Shown: piece by piece, positions 44,279 through 53,515 of the stretch
Layout: each line of letters begins with the position of its first letter
How positions within the stretch are numbered: the stretch's first letter is position 1
From: Vagococcus martis
GTDB lineage: Bacteria > Bacillota > Bacilli > Lactobacillales > Vagococcaceae
Assembly: GCF_002026305.1 (NCBI RefSeq)
Contig: NZ_MVAB01000001.1
Coordinates: forward strand, 1,842,001-1,906,000
DNA: 64,000 nucleotides
Direction: 5' to 3'
Program-made: the position numbers and the translations under genes
Notes under the pieces: model-generated
Seen by the model: only the letters and a program-made list of their open reading frames with translations
What the model was told of the DNA's origin: nothing
Database searches by the model: none

Positions 44279-44995
44279 ATGAAAGTTTTAGTAATAGTAC
44301 CAGCCTACAATGAAGAGGCAAGTATTGTAAAAACATCACAATCTATTGAAGAATATAAGAAGAAAGCTAATTTTACTTTGGACTATATTGTTATTAATGA
44401 TGGTTCTACTGATTCTACAGGAAATATTTTAGAAAAAAATTCTATACCTTGTATTCATTTAATTAAAAATTTAGGTATAGGTGGAGCAGTTCAAACAGGA
44501 TACATTTATGCCCATGAAAATGGTTATGATATCGCTGTACAGTTTGATGGGGATGGGCAACATGATATCTATTCATTAGATACTTTAATTGCTCCAATAG
44601 TTAATGATGATTATGATTTTGTTATTGGGTCAAGATTTACTAAAGAATCCCCATCAGATTTCAAAACATCATTTTCAAGAAGAATGGGAATCAATTTGAT
44701 TTCGTTTTTCATTAAATTAAAAACAGGAAAAGAAATTTTAGATGTTACATCTGGTTACCGAGCTGCAAATCGTTCAGTAATTGAAATGTTTGCAAAATCT
44801 TATCCTAGAAAATATCCAGAACCAGAAACTAATGCCTATTTATTACTATTAGACAAAAAAGTAACCGAAGTCGGTGTAAAAATGTTTGAAAGAGAAGAAG
44901 GAAAATCATCGATTACACCTATAAAATCTGTGAGATATATGGTCGAAGTTCTCATTTCAATCATACTACTGAATAAAAATAGGAGGAATAAATAA
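44279..44995 (+). CDS. GT2 polyprenyl-phosphate sugar synthase-like
   Basis: A 238-residue GT-A enzyme resembling dolichol-phosphate mannose synthase. VLVIVPAYNEEASIVKTSQSI, VINDGSTDSTGNIL, HLIKNLGIGGAVQTGYIYA, AVQFDGDGQHDI and FVIGSRFTKE are all present. It lacks the C-terminal membrane helices of CsbB-type enzymes. It would make a undecaprenyl-phosphate sugar. The next two small membrane proteins overlap or touch it, which suggests a complex. Good AAGGAGA site. Confidence 0.88.
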   Translation: MKVLVIVPAYNEEASIVKTSQSIEEYKKKANFTLDYIVINDGSTDSTGNILEKNSIPCIHLIKNLGIGGAVQTGYIYAHENGYDIAVQFDGDGQHDIYSLDTLIAPIVNDDYDFVIGSRFTKESPSDFKTSFSRRMGINLISFFIKLKTGKEILDVTSGYRAANRSVIEMFAKSYPRKYPEPETNAYLLLLDKKVTEVGVKMFEREEGKSSITPIKSVRYMVEVLISIILLNKNRRNK

Positions 44996-45342
44996 TGACA
45001 AGTTTGTCAATATCAATAACTATGATTATTTTTTCTGTATTATTTTTAGTTTTTATTATACGCCTAATAAAAACTGCTACGTTTACGTTGGAATACTCTC
45101 TTATGTGGTTAGCTATAGGAACTATTATGCTTGTTTTTTCTATCTTCCCACAGATTCCAGAGTATTTTGCTAATTTATTTGGTTTCGAAACAATGTCTAA
45201 TTTTTTATTAGTCATGGCTGTTTTGTTTAGTTTGTTACAATTAATTATTTTTACAAAATATACGACAAAACAAACAGATGATATAAAATCATTAATTCAA
45301 GAAGTCTCGATTTTAAAAGAAAAAGTCAAAAAGGAGGAATAA
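44995..45342 (+). CDS. DUF2304 small membrane protein
   Basis: A 115-residue protein with three hydrophobic segments, FTLEYSLMWLAIGTIMLVFSIFPQI in the middle and a charged C-terminal coiled segment (IQEVSILKEKVKKEE). This fits DUF2304, commonly found beside GT2 genes. The ATG overlaps the GT2 stop by one base. It may anchor the GT2 to the membrane (inference). Confidence 0.82.
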   Translation: MTSLSISITMIIFSVLFLVFIIRLIKTATFTLEYSLMWLAIGTIMLVFSIFPQIPEYFANLFGFETMSNFLLVMAVLFSLLQLIIFTKYTTKQTDDIKSLIQEVSILKEKVKKEE

Positions 45343-45346
45343 TACT

Positions 45347-45688
45347 ATGTTTTTGTTTGTACTTTACGTTATCTTATCCTCTTCAGGTATTATTCTATTT
45401 AAATTGGGCTCATCCGATATGTCCATTAGATTTTTGAATAGCCAATTGAATATGAATATTCCATTTCTTAGTGTACTAGGATTGTTATGTTACTTAATAA
45501 GTTTTGTTCTATGGATGATTATTATTTCTAAATCAGATGTTAGTTTTATCGTGCCTCTTGGATTAGGTTTGACGAATGTTTTAATACTAGTTGGATCAGT
45601 AGTGGTCTTAAAAGAAGAGATAAATCTTTATGCTATATGTGGCATTGTGCTTATTTTAGTAGGAACATTATTAATAAATAAAGGATAA
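45347..45688 (+). CDS. Small four-helix EamA/SMR-like transporter
   Basis: A 113-residue protein with four hydrophobic segments (LYVILSSSGIILFKLG, FLSVLGLLCYLISFVLWMIII, FIVPLGLGLTNVLILVGSVVVL and YAICGIVLILVGTLLI). This is the small multidrug resistance / ArnE-like fold. Beside a polyprenyl-phosphate sugar synthase it is a good candidate flippase for the lipid-linked sugar. AAAGGAGG lies before the ATG. Last gene before a terminator. Confidence 0.82.
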   Translation: MFLFVLYVILSSSGIILFKLGSSDMSIRFLNSQLNMNIPFLSVLGLLCYLISFVLWMIIISKSDVSFIVPLGLGLTNVLILVGSVVVLKEEINLYAICGIVLILVGTLLINKG

Positions 45689-45690
45689 AT

Positions 45691-45724
45691 AAAAGCGAGA
45701 GTTCATACTTCTTGCTTTTTTTTA
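45691..45724 (+). terminator. Intrinsic terminator after the EamA-like gene
   Basis: AAAAGCGAGAG (45691-45701) pairs imperfectly with CTTCTTGCTTTT (45709-45720), followed by more Ts. Confidence 0.8.
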
Positions 45725-45750
45725 AAGCTTACAGTGAAAGGACTACTAAC

Positions 45751-46845
45751 ATGGAAAAAAAAAGACTTTCAAATTTTGAGTTGCTTCGGATTATTTCAAT
45801 TTTCTTAATCGTGATTCATCATTTTGCTATATGGACTCCTTGGAATTTTGACCAACATTCTCAATCGTATAGATTATTAGTAAACTTTCTCATGATTGGT
45901 GGGAAGTTAGGTGTGAATGTGTTCGTCATGATTACAGGCTATTTCATGATTAAATCAAATATTAAAATGAAAAGTATCATAAAATTAATCGTACAAGTAA
46001 CAGTTTTTTCAGTTGTCTTATATGGTGTGACGATTTATTTTAATATACAAGGTTCATCTTTAAAATGGCCGGATTTAATCAATAGTATGTTTCCAATTTT
46101 GTTTAATAGATATTGGTTTATGACAGCTTATTTGCAATTGTATTTGTTAATACCACTAATAAATATAGCATTAAATAAAATCACTGAGATTAATTATGTG
46201 AGATTTATGACACTTTTTTTTGTTATATTTTCTATTTGGCCGATGATTTATTTTGAAGCAGGAACCACAAGCTCTCATTTAAGCTGGTTTATTTTTATGT
46301 ACTCACTAGGGGCTTTTTTCAAACTTTATCAAGAAAGATTTGACAAAAAAGCAGTTTCTTATTTTGTTAAGATGAGTATGAGTATTGTTGTTACGATGCT
46401 GTGTACTTGGGGATTAACTGTTTTATTAAGTAACTCAGGTAATACAGGTTATTATTTTGTAAAAGACTTTTTAGGCTGGTATACGAATATTTTCGTTACT
46501 AGAGAATATAGTCCTTTTATATTGGTGATATCTATTTATCTATTTTTAACATTCATGAAACTGCCTATCAAATACAACCGTTTTATTAACTATACTGCGT
46601 CTATGATTTTAGGAGTCTACCTATTTCAAAGTACACCAGTTATTTCAGGCTGGCTGTGGAAGACAGTATTTAGAGGTCATTTAGTGAATAGTGGAGTAAA
46701 ATTATTTTTCTATAGCTTATGTGTTGGATTAGTACTAACTATTATTGGAGTACTTCTTAGCATTATTTTAAATCCAATAGTTAGAGTATTGACTAACGTA
46801 ATTGACAAAGGATTAAATAACTTATTAAAAAAAGAAATAAACTAA
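45751..46845 (+). CDS. Acyltransferase family 3 membrane protein
   Basis: A 364-residue protein with about ten hydrophobic segments. The N-terminal RLSNFELLRIISIFLIVIHHF carries the R..H pattern of acyltransferase-3 (OafA-like) proteins. The start at 45751 has AAAGGA eight bases before it; the in-frame ATG at 45712 is inside the terminator region. It may O-acetylate a wall polymer; substrate unknown. It precedes the GT2-TagF fusion by 39 bases and is likely co-transcribed. Confidence 0.86.
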   Translation: MEKKRLSNFELLRIISIFLIVIHHFAIWTPWNFDQHSQSYRLLVNFLMIGGKLGVNVFVMITGYFMIKSNIKMKSIIKLIVQVTVFSVVLYGVTIYFNIQGSSLKWPDLINSMFPILFNRYWFMTAYLQLYLLIPLINIALNKITEINYVRFMTLFFVIFSIWPMIYFEAGTTSSHLSWFIFMYSLGAFFKLYQERFDKKAVSYFVKMSMSIVVTMLCTWGLTVLLSNSGNTGYYFVKDFLGWYTNIFVTREYSPFILVISIYLFLTFMKLPIKYNRFINYTASMILGVYLFQSTPVISGWLWKTVFRGHLVNSGVKLFFYSLCVGLVLTIIGVLLSIILNPIVRVLTNVIDKGLNNLLKKEIN

Positions 46846-46884
46846 CTATGGAAGGTTTATAAGTAAAATTCAGGGGGAACATTA

Positions 46885-49800
46885 ATGTCGATTAAATTAT
46901 CTATCATTGTACCAGTGTACAATGTGAGTAATTACTTGGAAGAGTGTCTGGACTCTTTATTAAAGCAAAATATTACAGATTATGAAGTTATTATGGTTGA
47001 TGATGGTTCAACAGATAACTCTTATGAAATTGTGCAAGAGTATGAAGAAAAGTATGATCATTTTGTTGGTATGACAAAGGTTAATCAAGGTTTAGGACAT
47101 AGCCGAAATGTTGGAGCAGCTATGGCTAAAGGTGAATACATCACTTTTGTTGATTCAGATGATATTATTCCAAATAATTCATATAAAGAAATGCTTGAAA
47201 CGATTGAGAGAACAGGATCCGATTTTATCATTGGTGACGTTATCAGATTTAACTCTAATGGACAATTTGAATCAACTTTACATAATCATGTCTTTAGAGA
47301 AAACTATGAGAAAATATCAATAAAAACACATAAAGAGTTATTATATGATACAACGGCTTGGAATAAAGTATATCGATCATCATTTTGGAAGGAACATAAT
47401 TTTATGTTTCCAGAAGGTATGTTGTATGAGGACATTCCTGTTACGATACCTAGTCATTTACTTGCAAAGAGTGTGGATGTGTTAACGAAAACGACTTATT
47501 TGTGGAGAGCTAGAGACGAGGGAGACCAGTCAATTACACAACAACGATCAAGTATCAATAATTTATCAGATAGACTGAAAGCAATACAAATGGTTTGGGA
47601 TTTCATGGAAGAAAATCAGACATCAAAAGAGATTAAAGATGCGTTTGATTTTAAAAACCTAAATATGGATTTTCAAATCTATTTAAATTATTTAAAAGAA
47701 AAAAATCCAGAGTTTAATGAATTATTAATAGAATATTTGAAAAAATATTTGTCCCATGTGTCTGAAACAACTATCTTAGAGTTAGATGTTATTAAGCGAT
47801 TAAAGTATCAATTGATTAAAGATGAAAGAATTGATGATTTTATTTCATTGATTGATTTAGAAACTCAACATGATTTAGATAAGAAACCATACAAAAAAGG
47901 AGATAGTTTTTATTACAACTATCCATATATTGACTGTCTGACTCCCGAGCAACAAGTTGCAAATGGAACTTTTGATATAAGAACTAGAATTGAAAAAGTA
48001 CAGTGGTCAACACCAACTAATTTAAAAATTGAAGGTTTCGCTTATATTTATCATTTAGATACCTCTAAAGATACATCATTTTCTTTTTATTTAACTAATG
48101 AAAAAACAGGGTATTGTTGTGAGTTAACAACTCATTATAAACCTCATAAACGTCAAGATGTAAAAACAATGTTTGGAGGGAAAGTCAAAAATAGTAGAAA
48201 TCCATTAAAACGACTATACGATTATTCTTATTCAGGATTTTCTATTGAAATTGATCCTACTGAATTTGATTATAAACAGTTTATGAATGGGGCAAATTAT
48301 ATTTCTATAGCTATCTATAATCAAGGACTTAGCGTAACGAAAAATCTTCGCTCTCCTATTGCAGGATTTGCAACAAGACCTAAATATCGATTAAAAGAGT
48401 TTATTAAATTATCGGCTGAATATAATTCATTTTGGGAGTTTAAGTACAAACTCGAAGAAGTTGACAATGTTATTCGTAAGGTAAAACTTGAAAATGAACA
48501 GTTAGTTATAACAGGAGAACATAATGGACAAGTTGTTGAAGACAATTCAACTAGATTTTATTTAGAAACGTCTTTTTACGACAATCCTTATTTAACTAAT
48601 CAGACGATCCTTCCTATAGAAACTCAAATCAATGATAATCAATTTACTTATATATTTAATAAAAATGATTTAGATTACACTAGTCAGTCGGAAAACTATG
48701 ATTTAATAGGTAAGAAAAACTATGTTGTTGATTCAAATTATTTAGATGAAGTGTACAGGTTTGATGATCAAAAGCAGATAAAGATTGATTATTATTTGAA
48801 TAGTGAACTTAAACTTTCTATAACAGATTATCAAGCAGTTATAGAAAGTGTAAACTTTGAACAGAAGCAAATGAAGTTAACGTTATCGATAAAGCAATTA
48901 GATGTAATGAAGTTAGATTCTTTAAAAATGGAATTAAAACTATATGATTTAGAAAATAGTGAGTATACGTTTAAACCACATTCTAGTTGGACCAGTAATA
49001 GTAAGATGTTTTATGAGTTTAGGATAGATTTAATGGATAAAAAGAAACCGATATTGAAAGAGAAAACATATCGATTATTTTTAGCTATATCTTGTTCTGA
49101 ACAACTAGATAATATATATGAGGCTCCTGTTGTTTTTTCAAACGAAGGAATTGATCGTTATAGAAATGAACTACATGGTTATAGGTTTGAAATACGTCAT
49201 TTACGAGGCTCTAATATCGCAATATTTTCTCAAATGAAACATTGGAAGAGTATAGAGAATGGACCTAGAAGACAGGCTTTATTACGTGATATTTTCTATC
49301 CTTTAATGCGTAAACTACCATTAAAAAATGTTGCAGTTTATGAGTCGTTTTGGGGGAAAGAGTATAGTTGTAATCCTCAAGCGCTATGTGAATATATACA
49401 ACAAAACGACACATCGATTAAAAATGTGGTGTTTTTGAAAGATGGATTTCATGAAGTTGATGGTAATGTAGAAACTGTAAAGATAAATTCATTAAAGTAT
49501 TATTATTACCTAGCACGAGCAAAATATCTCTTTAATAATGTAAACTTTCCAGATTTTTATAATAAGAGAGTTGATGCGATTGAAGTTCAGACAATGCACG
49601 GTACACCTTTAAAAAAATTAGGTTTAGATTCTCCAAACGAAATCAAGCCACATTATGTAGAGACATATATTCAAAAAAATGATCGTTGGGATTATTTATT
49701 AATTCCAAGTGATTATGTAGGTGAGATATCTAAGACAGCATTTAAATTTAAAAAAGAATTTATTAAGTCAGGTTACCCTAGAAATGACAAACTGTTTGCT

Positions 49801-50376
49801 GATAACAATGTTGAAAATATTGAAAGACTTAAAGAAAAATATAATGTTCCTAAGGATAAAAAAATAGTTCTTTATGCACCAACTTGGAGAACTAAAGGGA
49901 ATTTTACATTAGCGATGGATATAGAAAAAATGAGTAAGGAACTTGGAGAGGATTACTTTATTTTAGTTAAGTTACATCATTTTTCAAAAGCTAATTTTGA
50001 TTTAAGTGATTATGCCGATTTTTGTAGAGATGTTTCTCTAGAAAGTGACATAAGAGAGCTTTATTTAATATCTGATATTTTAATTACTGACTATTCGTCG
50101 GTTATGTTTGATTTTGCGTTATTAGAAAAACCAATGATTTTTTATGTTTATGATTATGAAAAATATAAAGATGAATTAAGGGGATTCTATTTTGACTTTG
50201 AAAAAGAAGCACCTGGAGAATTAGCATATACAACTAATGATTTGGTAAAAATTTTAAAAAATATGGATAAATATACTAATCTGAATAAAGACAGATATCA
50301 AGCTTTTAGTAATAAATTTAATCAATATGATAAAGGCAATGCAAGTGAAATTGTCTATAAAAAAATTATTAATTAA
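46885..50376 (+). CDS. GT2 glycosyltransferase / TagF-like glycerophosphotransferase fusion
   Basis: A 1163-residue cytoplasmic protein. Residues 1-230 form a GT2 domain (LSIIVPVYNVSNYLEECLDSL, VDDGSTDNS, VDSDD, GMLYEDIPVT). Residues about 340-790 are less familiar, with a beta-rich region (FSIEIDPTEFDYKQF). Residues about 800-1163 are TagF-like: VYESFWGKEYSCNPQAL, VQTMHGTPLKKLGLD, SGYPRNDKL, VLYAPTWRTKG, LVKLHHF and ITDYSSVMFDF. It probably adds both sugar and glycerol phosphate to a teichoic acid. It is the fourth TagB/TagF-type enzyme in the window. GGGGG ribosome site, own terminator. Confidence 0.87.
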   Translation: MSIKLSIIVPVYNVSNYLEECLDSLLKQNITDYEVIMVDDGSTDNSYEIVQEYEEKYDHFVGMTKVNQGLGHSRNVGAAMAKGEYITFVDSDDIIPNNSYKEMLETIERTGSDFIIGDVIRFNSNGQFESTLHNHVFRENYEKISIKTHKELLYDTTAWNKVYRSSFWKEHNFMFPEGMLYEDIPVTIPSHLLAKSVDVLTKTTYLWRARDEGDQSITQQRSSINNLSDRLKAIQMVWDFMEENQTSKEIKDAFDFKNLNMDFQIYLNYLKEKNPEFNELLIEYLKKYLSHVSETTILELDVIKRLKYQLIKDERIDDFISLIDLETQHDLDKKPYKKGDSFYYNYPYIDCLTPEQQVANGTFDIRTRIEKVQWSTPTNLKIEGFAYIYHLDTSKDTSFSFYLTNEKTGYCCELTTHYKPHKRQDVKTMFGGKVKNSRNPLKRLYDYSYSGFSIEIDPTEFDYKQFMNGANYISIAIYNQGLSVTKNLRSPIAGFATRPKYRLKEFIKLSAEYNSFWEFKYKLEEVDNVIRKVKLENEQLVITGEHNGQVVEDNSTRFYLETSFYDNPYLTNQTILPIETQINDNQFTYIFNKNDLDYTSQSENYDLIGKKNYVVDSNYLDEVYRFDDQKQIKIDYYLNSELKLSITDYQAVIESVNFEQKQMKLTLSIKQLDVMKLDSLKMELKLYDLENSEYTFKPHSSWTSNSKMFYEFRIDLMDKKKPILKEKTYRLFLAISCSEQLDNIYEAPVVFSNEGIDRYRNELHGYRFEIRHLRGSNIAIFSQMKHWKSIENGPRRQALLRDIFYPLMRKLPLKNVAVYESFWGKEYSCNPQALCEYIQQNDTSIKNVVFLKDGFHEVDGNVETVKINSLKYYYYLARAKYLFNNVNFPDFYNKRVDAIEVQTMHGTPLKKLGLDSPNEIKPHYVETYIQKNDRWDYLLIPSDYVGEISKTAFKFKKEFIKSGYPRNDKLFADNNVENIERLKEKYNVPKDKKIVLYAPTWRTKGNFTLAMDIEKMSKELGEDYFILVKLHHFSKANFDLSDYADFCRDVSLESDIRELYLISDILITDYSSVMFDFALLEKPMIFYVYDYEKYKDELRGFYFDFEKEAPGELAYTTNDLVKILKNMDKYTNLNKDRYQAFSNKFNQYDKGNASEIVYKKIIN

Positions 50377-50392
50377 GCTGTTATCCAGACGT

Positions 50393-50458
50393 TAATACAA
50401 AAATTAGCACTATGAACCTGATTTTTTACGATCAGGTTTATGGTGCTATTTTGTATTA
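50393..50458. terminator. Long hairpin terminator after the GT2-TagF gene
   Basis: TAGCACTATGAACCTGAT (50405-50422) pairs with ATCAGGTTTATGGTGCTA (50431-50448) with one mismatch and a wobble. Outer AATACAAAAA / TTTTGTATT pairing extends it to about 28 bp. Confidence 0.85.
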
Positions 50459-50560
50459 ATTTATTATGAATATTTTTTTTAAATAGTATTTTTAAAAATA
50501 GAGGTTATAATGTATAATGTGTATAACATGTAAAAAATGTGCTTTTTTGGGGAGGAAATT

Positions 50561-53497
50561 ATGAAAAAAAGGATTAATACAGGACTTTGTTTATTATTAT
50601 TTAGTACACCTATACTAACTTTAGCATCGGAAACCACAAACTCAAGCCAACAAGAGGGAGTTGGCGAGAATAAAACTATTGAAAGTACAACAATGAGTGA
50701 CGGGATAACCGATAATACGGGAAGTACAGATACGTCTGACTCATTGGATAAAGCAAAACAGTCGGAAACAAAAAATAAAAAGGAAATTATTTATCTAAAT
50801 GGTGAAGCCATTGAGATTGATGCTGAACCAGATAATTTAAAGAATGCTGAAGAAATGGTTATCACAGAAGAAAACCAAAGTGCTATGGGTGATTCATTCA
50901 AAAGTCTGACTCGTAGTTTTGATGATAAAGCATTTCTATCAAGTAATAAAGATTTACCACGTATGGATTTTGTAGACGTTTCTTCTCATCAAGGTGAAAT
51001 AACAGTTTCTGATTATCAAAATATGAAAAAACAAGGGGTAACAGGGGTAGTTGTTAAATTAACTGAAAGTACCTCTTATACGAATCCTTATGCAAAATCT
51101 CAAATTAATAATGCTAAGGCAGCAGGTCTTAAAGTAAGTGCATATCATTACAGTTGGTTCACTAATAAGCAAAGAGCCGAAGCTGAGGCAACTTATTTTG
51201 CAAATGCTGCTAGGAGTTTAGGATTAGGAACTGATACAATTTTAGTAAATGATGCAGAAGAATCTTCAATGAATAATGGTCGAATGACTGAAAATTCATT
51301 ATATTTTGCATCAACACTATCAAATAAATTCGGATATAAAAATATTCATCATTATAGCATGGCGAGTTGGTTTACACCTGGAGTAATCGATATGACCAAA
51401 TTGGGTGGAGAACAGTTCTCTTGGAAAGCTCATTTTGTTAATAATCCATCAAAAAATAATTTATTATACCAATCATCTTCTGCTTGGCAATGGAGTAGTC
51501 AAATGAAATTTGTTGGAGATAGAGTTTCTAATAGACTATTTGATGTGAATATTGATTATAAAGGAAGCTTTTCAAATCCTTCTTATGTTGAGGATTTTCC
51601 AGAAACACAAATTTCTAAAAGAAAGTTTATCAATAAAGATTATGGTATTATTTATGAACGTCCATACACTTCAGGTGTATCTAAAATAGATACAACTGCG
51701 GGAATGAAGAATCAATTAGTTTATTTAACAGCTGAGTCTAAAACAGATTATGGATTATGGTATAAATTTGCCTATTCCAAAGGTGGAGTTAGTTACACTG
51801 GTTGGATTAAGTCAACTGATTTAGATGATGTAATTAATCATCAAAACGTCAATAAGAGTTTATATATAAAAAATAATAATGCTCATGTGTATGACACACC
51901 TTATACTGAAACAACAAAAAAAATTGATACCACACAAGGAATTAGTGGAACCATTTTTAAAGCTACAAAAACAGCTACTACTGGTTACGGAAACTGGTAT
52001 TATGGAACATACGCTAAAAATGGCGTACAAAAATCTGGCTGGATTAAGTATAACGATTTAGGCGATTATACAAATTATGAAAATACTAAGGGTCTATTTT
52101 ATGTGAATAAAGATTATGGAGATGTCTTTAACGAACCTTATGAAGGATCAAGTACTAAGAAAGTTTCTTCTTTAGAGAATATGAAAAATGTTGTATTTTC
52201 TTATACAGCTAAAGCTACAACAGCATATGGAACATGGTATCAAGGAGAATTTATAAAAAATGGTCAAGTAGTTAAGGGATGGGTAAAAGATAAGGATCTC
52301 TCTACTACATACACTTCAAATATTGAAAATGATACTAGAGAAGTTATTACCAATAAAGGGTACATTTATGATACTCCTTATAATAAAGGTTACACGAAAA
52401 GAATAGGCACAACGACTGATTATTTAAATAAAACAATTCATGTAACGCGTTCAGTTAAAACTCCATATGGTTTATGGTATGAAACAACATTTAATATAGA
52501 CAACAAAGTAGTAACTGGATGGATTAAGTCAACGGATACATTGAAAAAAGAAGTGGTTAGCGGGACATTATACGTTAATAAGGACTATGGAGACGTATAT
52601 GATTCAGCTTATGTGCGTGGTAAGTCTAAAAAGGTAGATAATTTAAATAATATGAAAAATGTTCCGTTCTCATATAAATCAAAAGTAATAAATGAATATG
52701 GGACATGGTATGAAGGTGAATTCATAAAAAATGAAAAAACTGTTAAAGGATGGATTAAAGAAACAGATTTAAATAAAGACTATACTTATAATAGTGAAAA
52801 TGATACCCGTTATGTAATAAATGATAAAGGATATATTTATGATTCGCCTTATAACATGGGATATACTAAAAAAATAGGAACTGCTACTGGGTACAAAGAC
52901 AAGAGTATCAAAGTGACTAAATCTGTTAAGACACCATATGGTTTGTGGTATGAATCTCAATTTACTATTAATAATAAAGTAGTGACAGGTTGGATAAAAT
53001 CAACGGATATTGATAAGTATGATCATTTTGAAGTAGCAAAAGGATTATTCTATGTAAATAAAGATTACGGTTCTGTTTATGATAGTCCATATGAAAAGAA
53101 TAAAACAAAACAAATTGCTAATTTGAATGATATGAAAAATGTTGTATTTTCTTATACAGCTAAGGCCACAACGTCTTATGGGACATGGTATCGAGGTGAA
53201 TTTATAAAAGATGGTAAATTAGTTAGTGGCTGGGTTAAAAATACAGATTTAAGTTCAAGCTATACTGATGAAAAAATTAATGTTATGAAACATATTACTA
53301 ACTTATCTGGTTATATTTATGATTCACCATATAATGAAAATTACACCAAAAGAATTGGTACTGCATCAGATATTTTAGAACAGAAATTCTTAAGTACAAA
53401 ACGAGTCAAAACACCATATGGTTTATGGTATGAAGCTAAATATACTCAAAATGGTAAACAAACAACAGGATGGATTAAATCTGTTGATTTAGATTAA
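50561..53497 (+). CDS. Secreted GH25 muramidase with eight GW modules
   Basis: A 978-residue secreted wall hydrolase. Signal peptide about 1-23, then a Ser/Thr/Glu-rich linker. The GH25 domain (about 131-336) has MDFVDVSSHQGE, VVKLTEST, AYHYSWF and LVNDAEESS with Asp231 and Glu233 as catalytic acids. Residues 354-978 hold eight GW modules of about 79 residues, each ending near GWIKSTDL. Modules 3-8 are three copies of an A-B pair (A: FYVNKDYGDVY...WYxGEF; B: GYIYDSPYN...KTPYGLWYE). GW modules bind (lipo)teichoic acid. The ATG at 50561 follows GGGGAGG. Confidence 0.92.
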   Translation: MKKRINTGLCLLLFSTPILTLASETTNSSQQEGVGENKTIESTTMSDGITDNTGSTDTSDSLDKAKQSETKNKKEIIYLNGEAIEIDAEPDNLKNAEEMVITEENQSAMGDSFKSLTRSFDDKAFLSSNKDLPRMDFVDVSSHQGEITVSDYQNMKKQGVTGVVVKLTESTSYTNPYAKSQINNAKAAGLKVSAYHYSWFTNKQRAEAEATYFANAARSLGLGTDTILVNDAEESSMNNGRMTENSLYFASTLSNKFGYKNIHHYSMASWFTPGVIDMTKLGGEQFSWKAHFVNNPSKNNLLYQSSSAWQWSSQMKFVGDRVSNRLFDVNIDYKGSFSNPSYVEDFPETQISKRKFINKDYGIIYERPYTSGVSKIDTTAGMKNQLVYLTAESKTDYGLWYKFAYSKGGVSYTGWIKSTDLDDVINHQNVNKSLYIKNNNAHVYDTPYTETTKKIDTTQGISGTIFKATKTATTGYGNWYYGTYAKNGVQKSGWIKYNDLGDYTNYENTKGLFYVNKDYGDVFNEPYEGSSTKKVSSLENMKNVVFSYTAKATTAYGTWYQGEFIKNGQVVKGWVKDKDLSTTYTSNIENDTREVITNKGYIYDTPYNKGYTKRIGTTTDYLNKTIHVTRSVKTPYGLWYETTFNIDNKVVTGWIKSTDTLKKEVVSGTLYVNKDYGDVYDSAYVRGKSKKVDNLNNMKNVPFSYKSKVINEYGTWYEGEFIKNEKTVKGWIKETDLNKDYTYNSENDTRYVINDKGYIYDSPYNMGYTKKIGTATGYKDKSIKVTKSVKTPYGLWYESQFTINNKVVTGWIKSTDIDKYDHFEVAKGLFYVNKDYGSVYDSPYEKNKTKQIANLNDMKNVVFSYTAKATTSYGTWYRGEFIKDGKLVSGWVKNTDLSSSYTDEKINVMKHITNLSGYIYDSPYNENYTKRIGTASDILEQKFLSTKRVKTPYGLWYEAKYTQNGKQTTGWIKSVDLD
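52181..53163 (+). repeat. In-frame direct DNA repeats between GW modules 3 and 7
   Basis: A 32-base stretch starting ATGAAAAATGTTGTATTTTC is identical at 52181-52212 and 53132-53163. The distance is 951 bases, exactly 317 codons, that is two A-B module pairs, so recombination would keep the reading frame. Confidence 0.85.
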
Positions 53498-53515
53498 TCA
53501 AATTTGGAGGCTATT

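Noticed and set aside
47108-47323. 71-codon frame in the GT2 domain of the GT2-TagF gene
   Set aside because: Same strand, different frame, inside conserved GT2 coding sequence.
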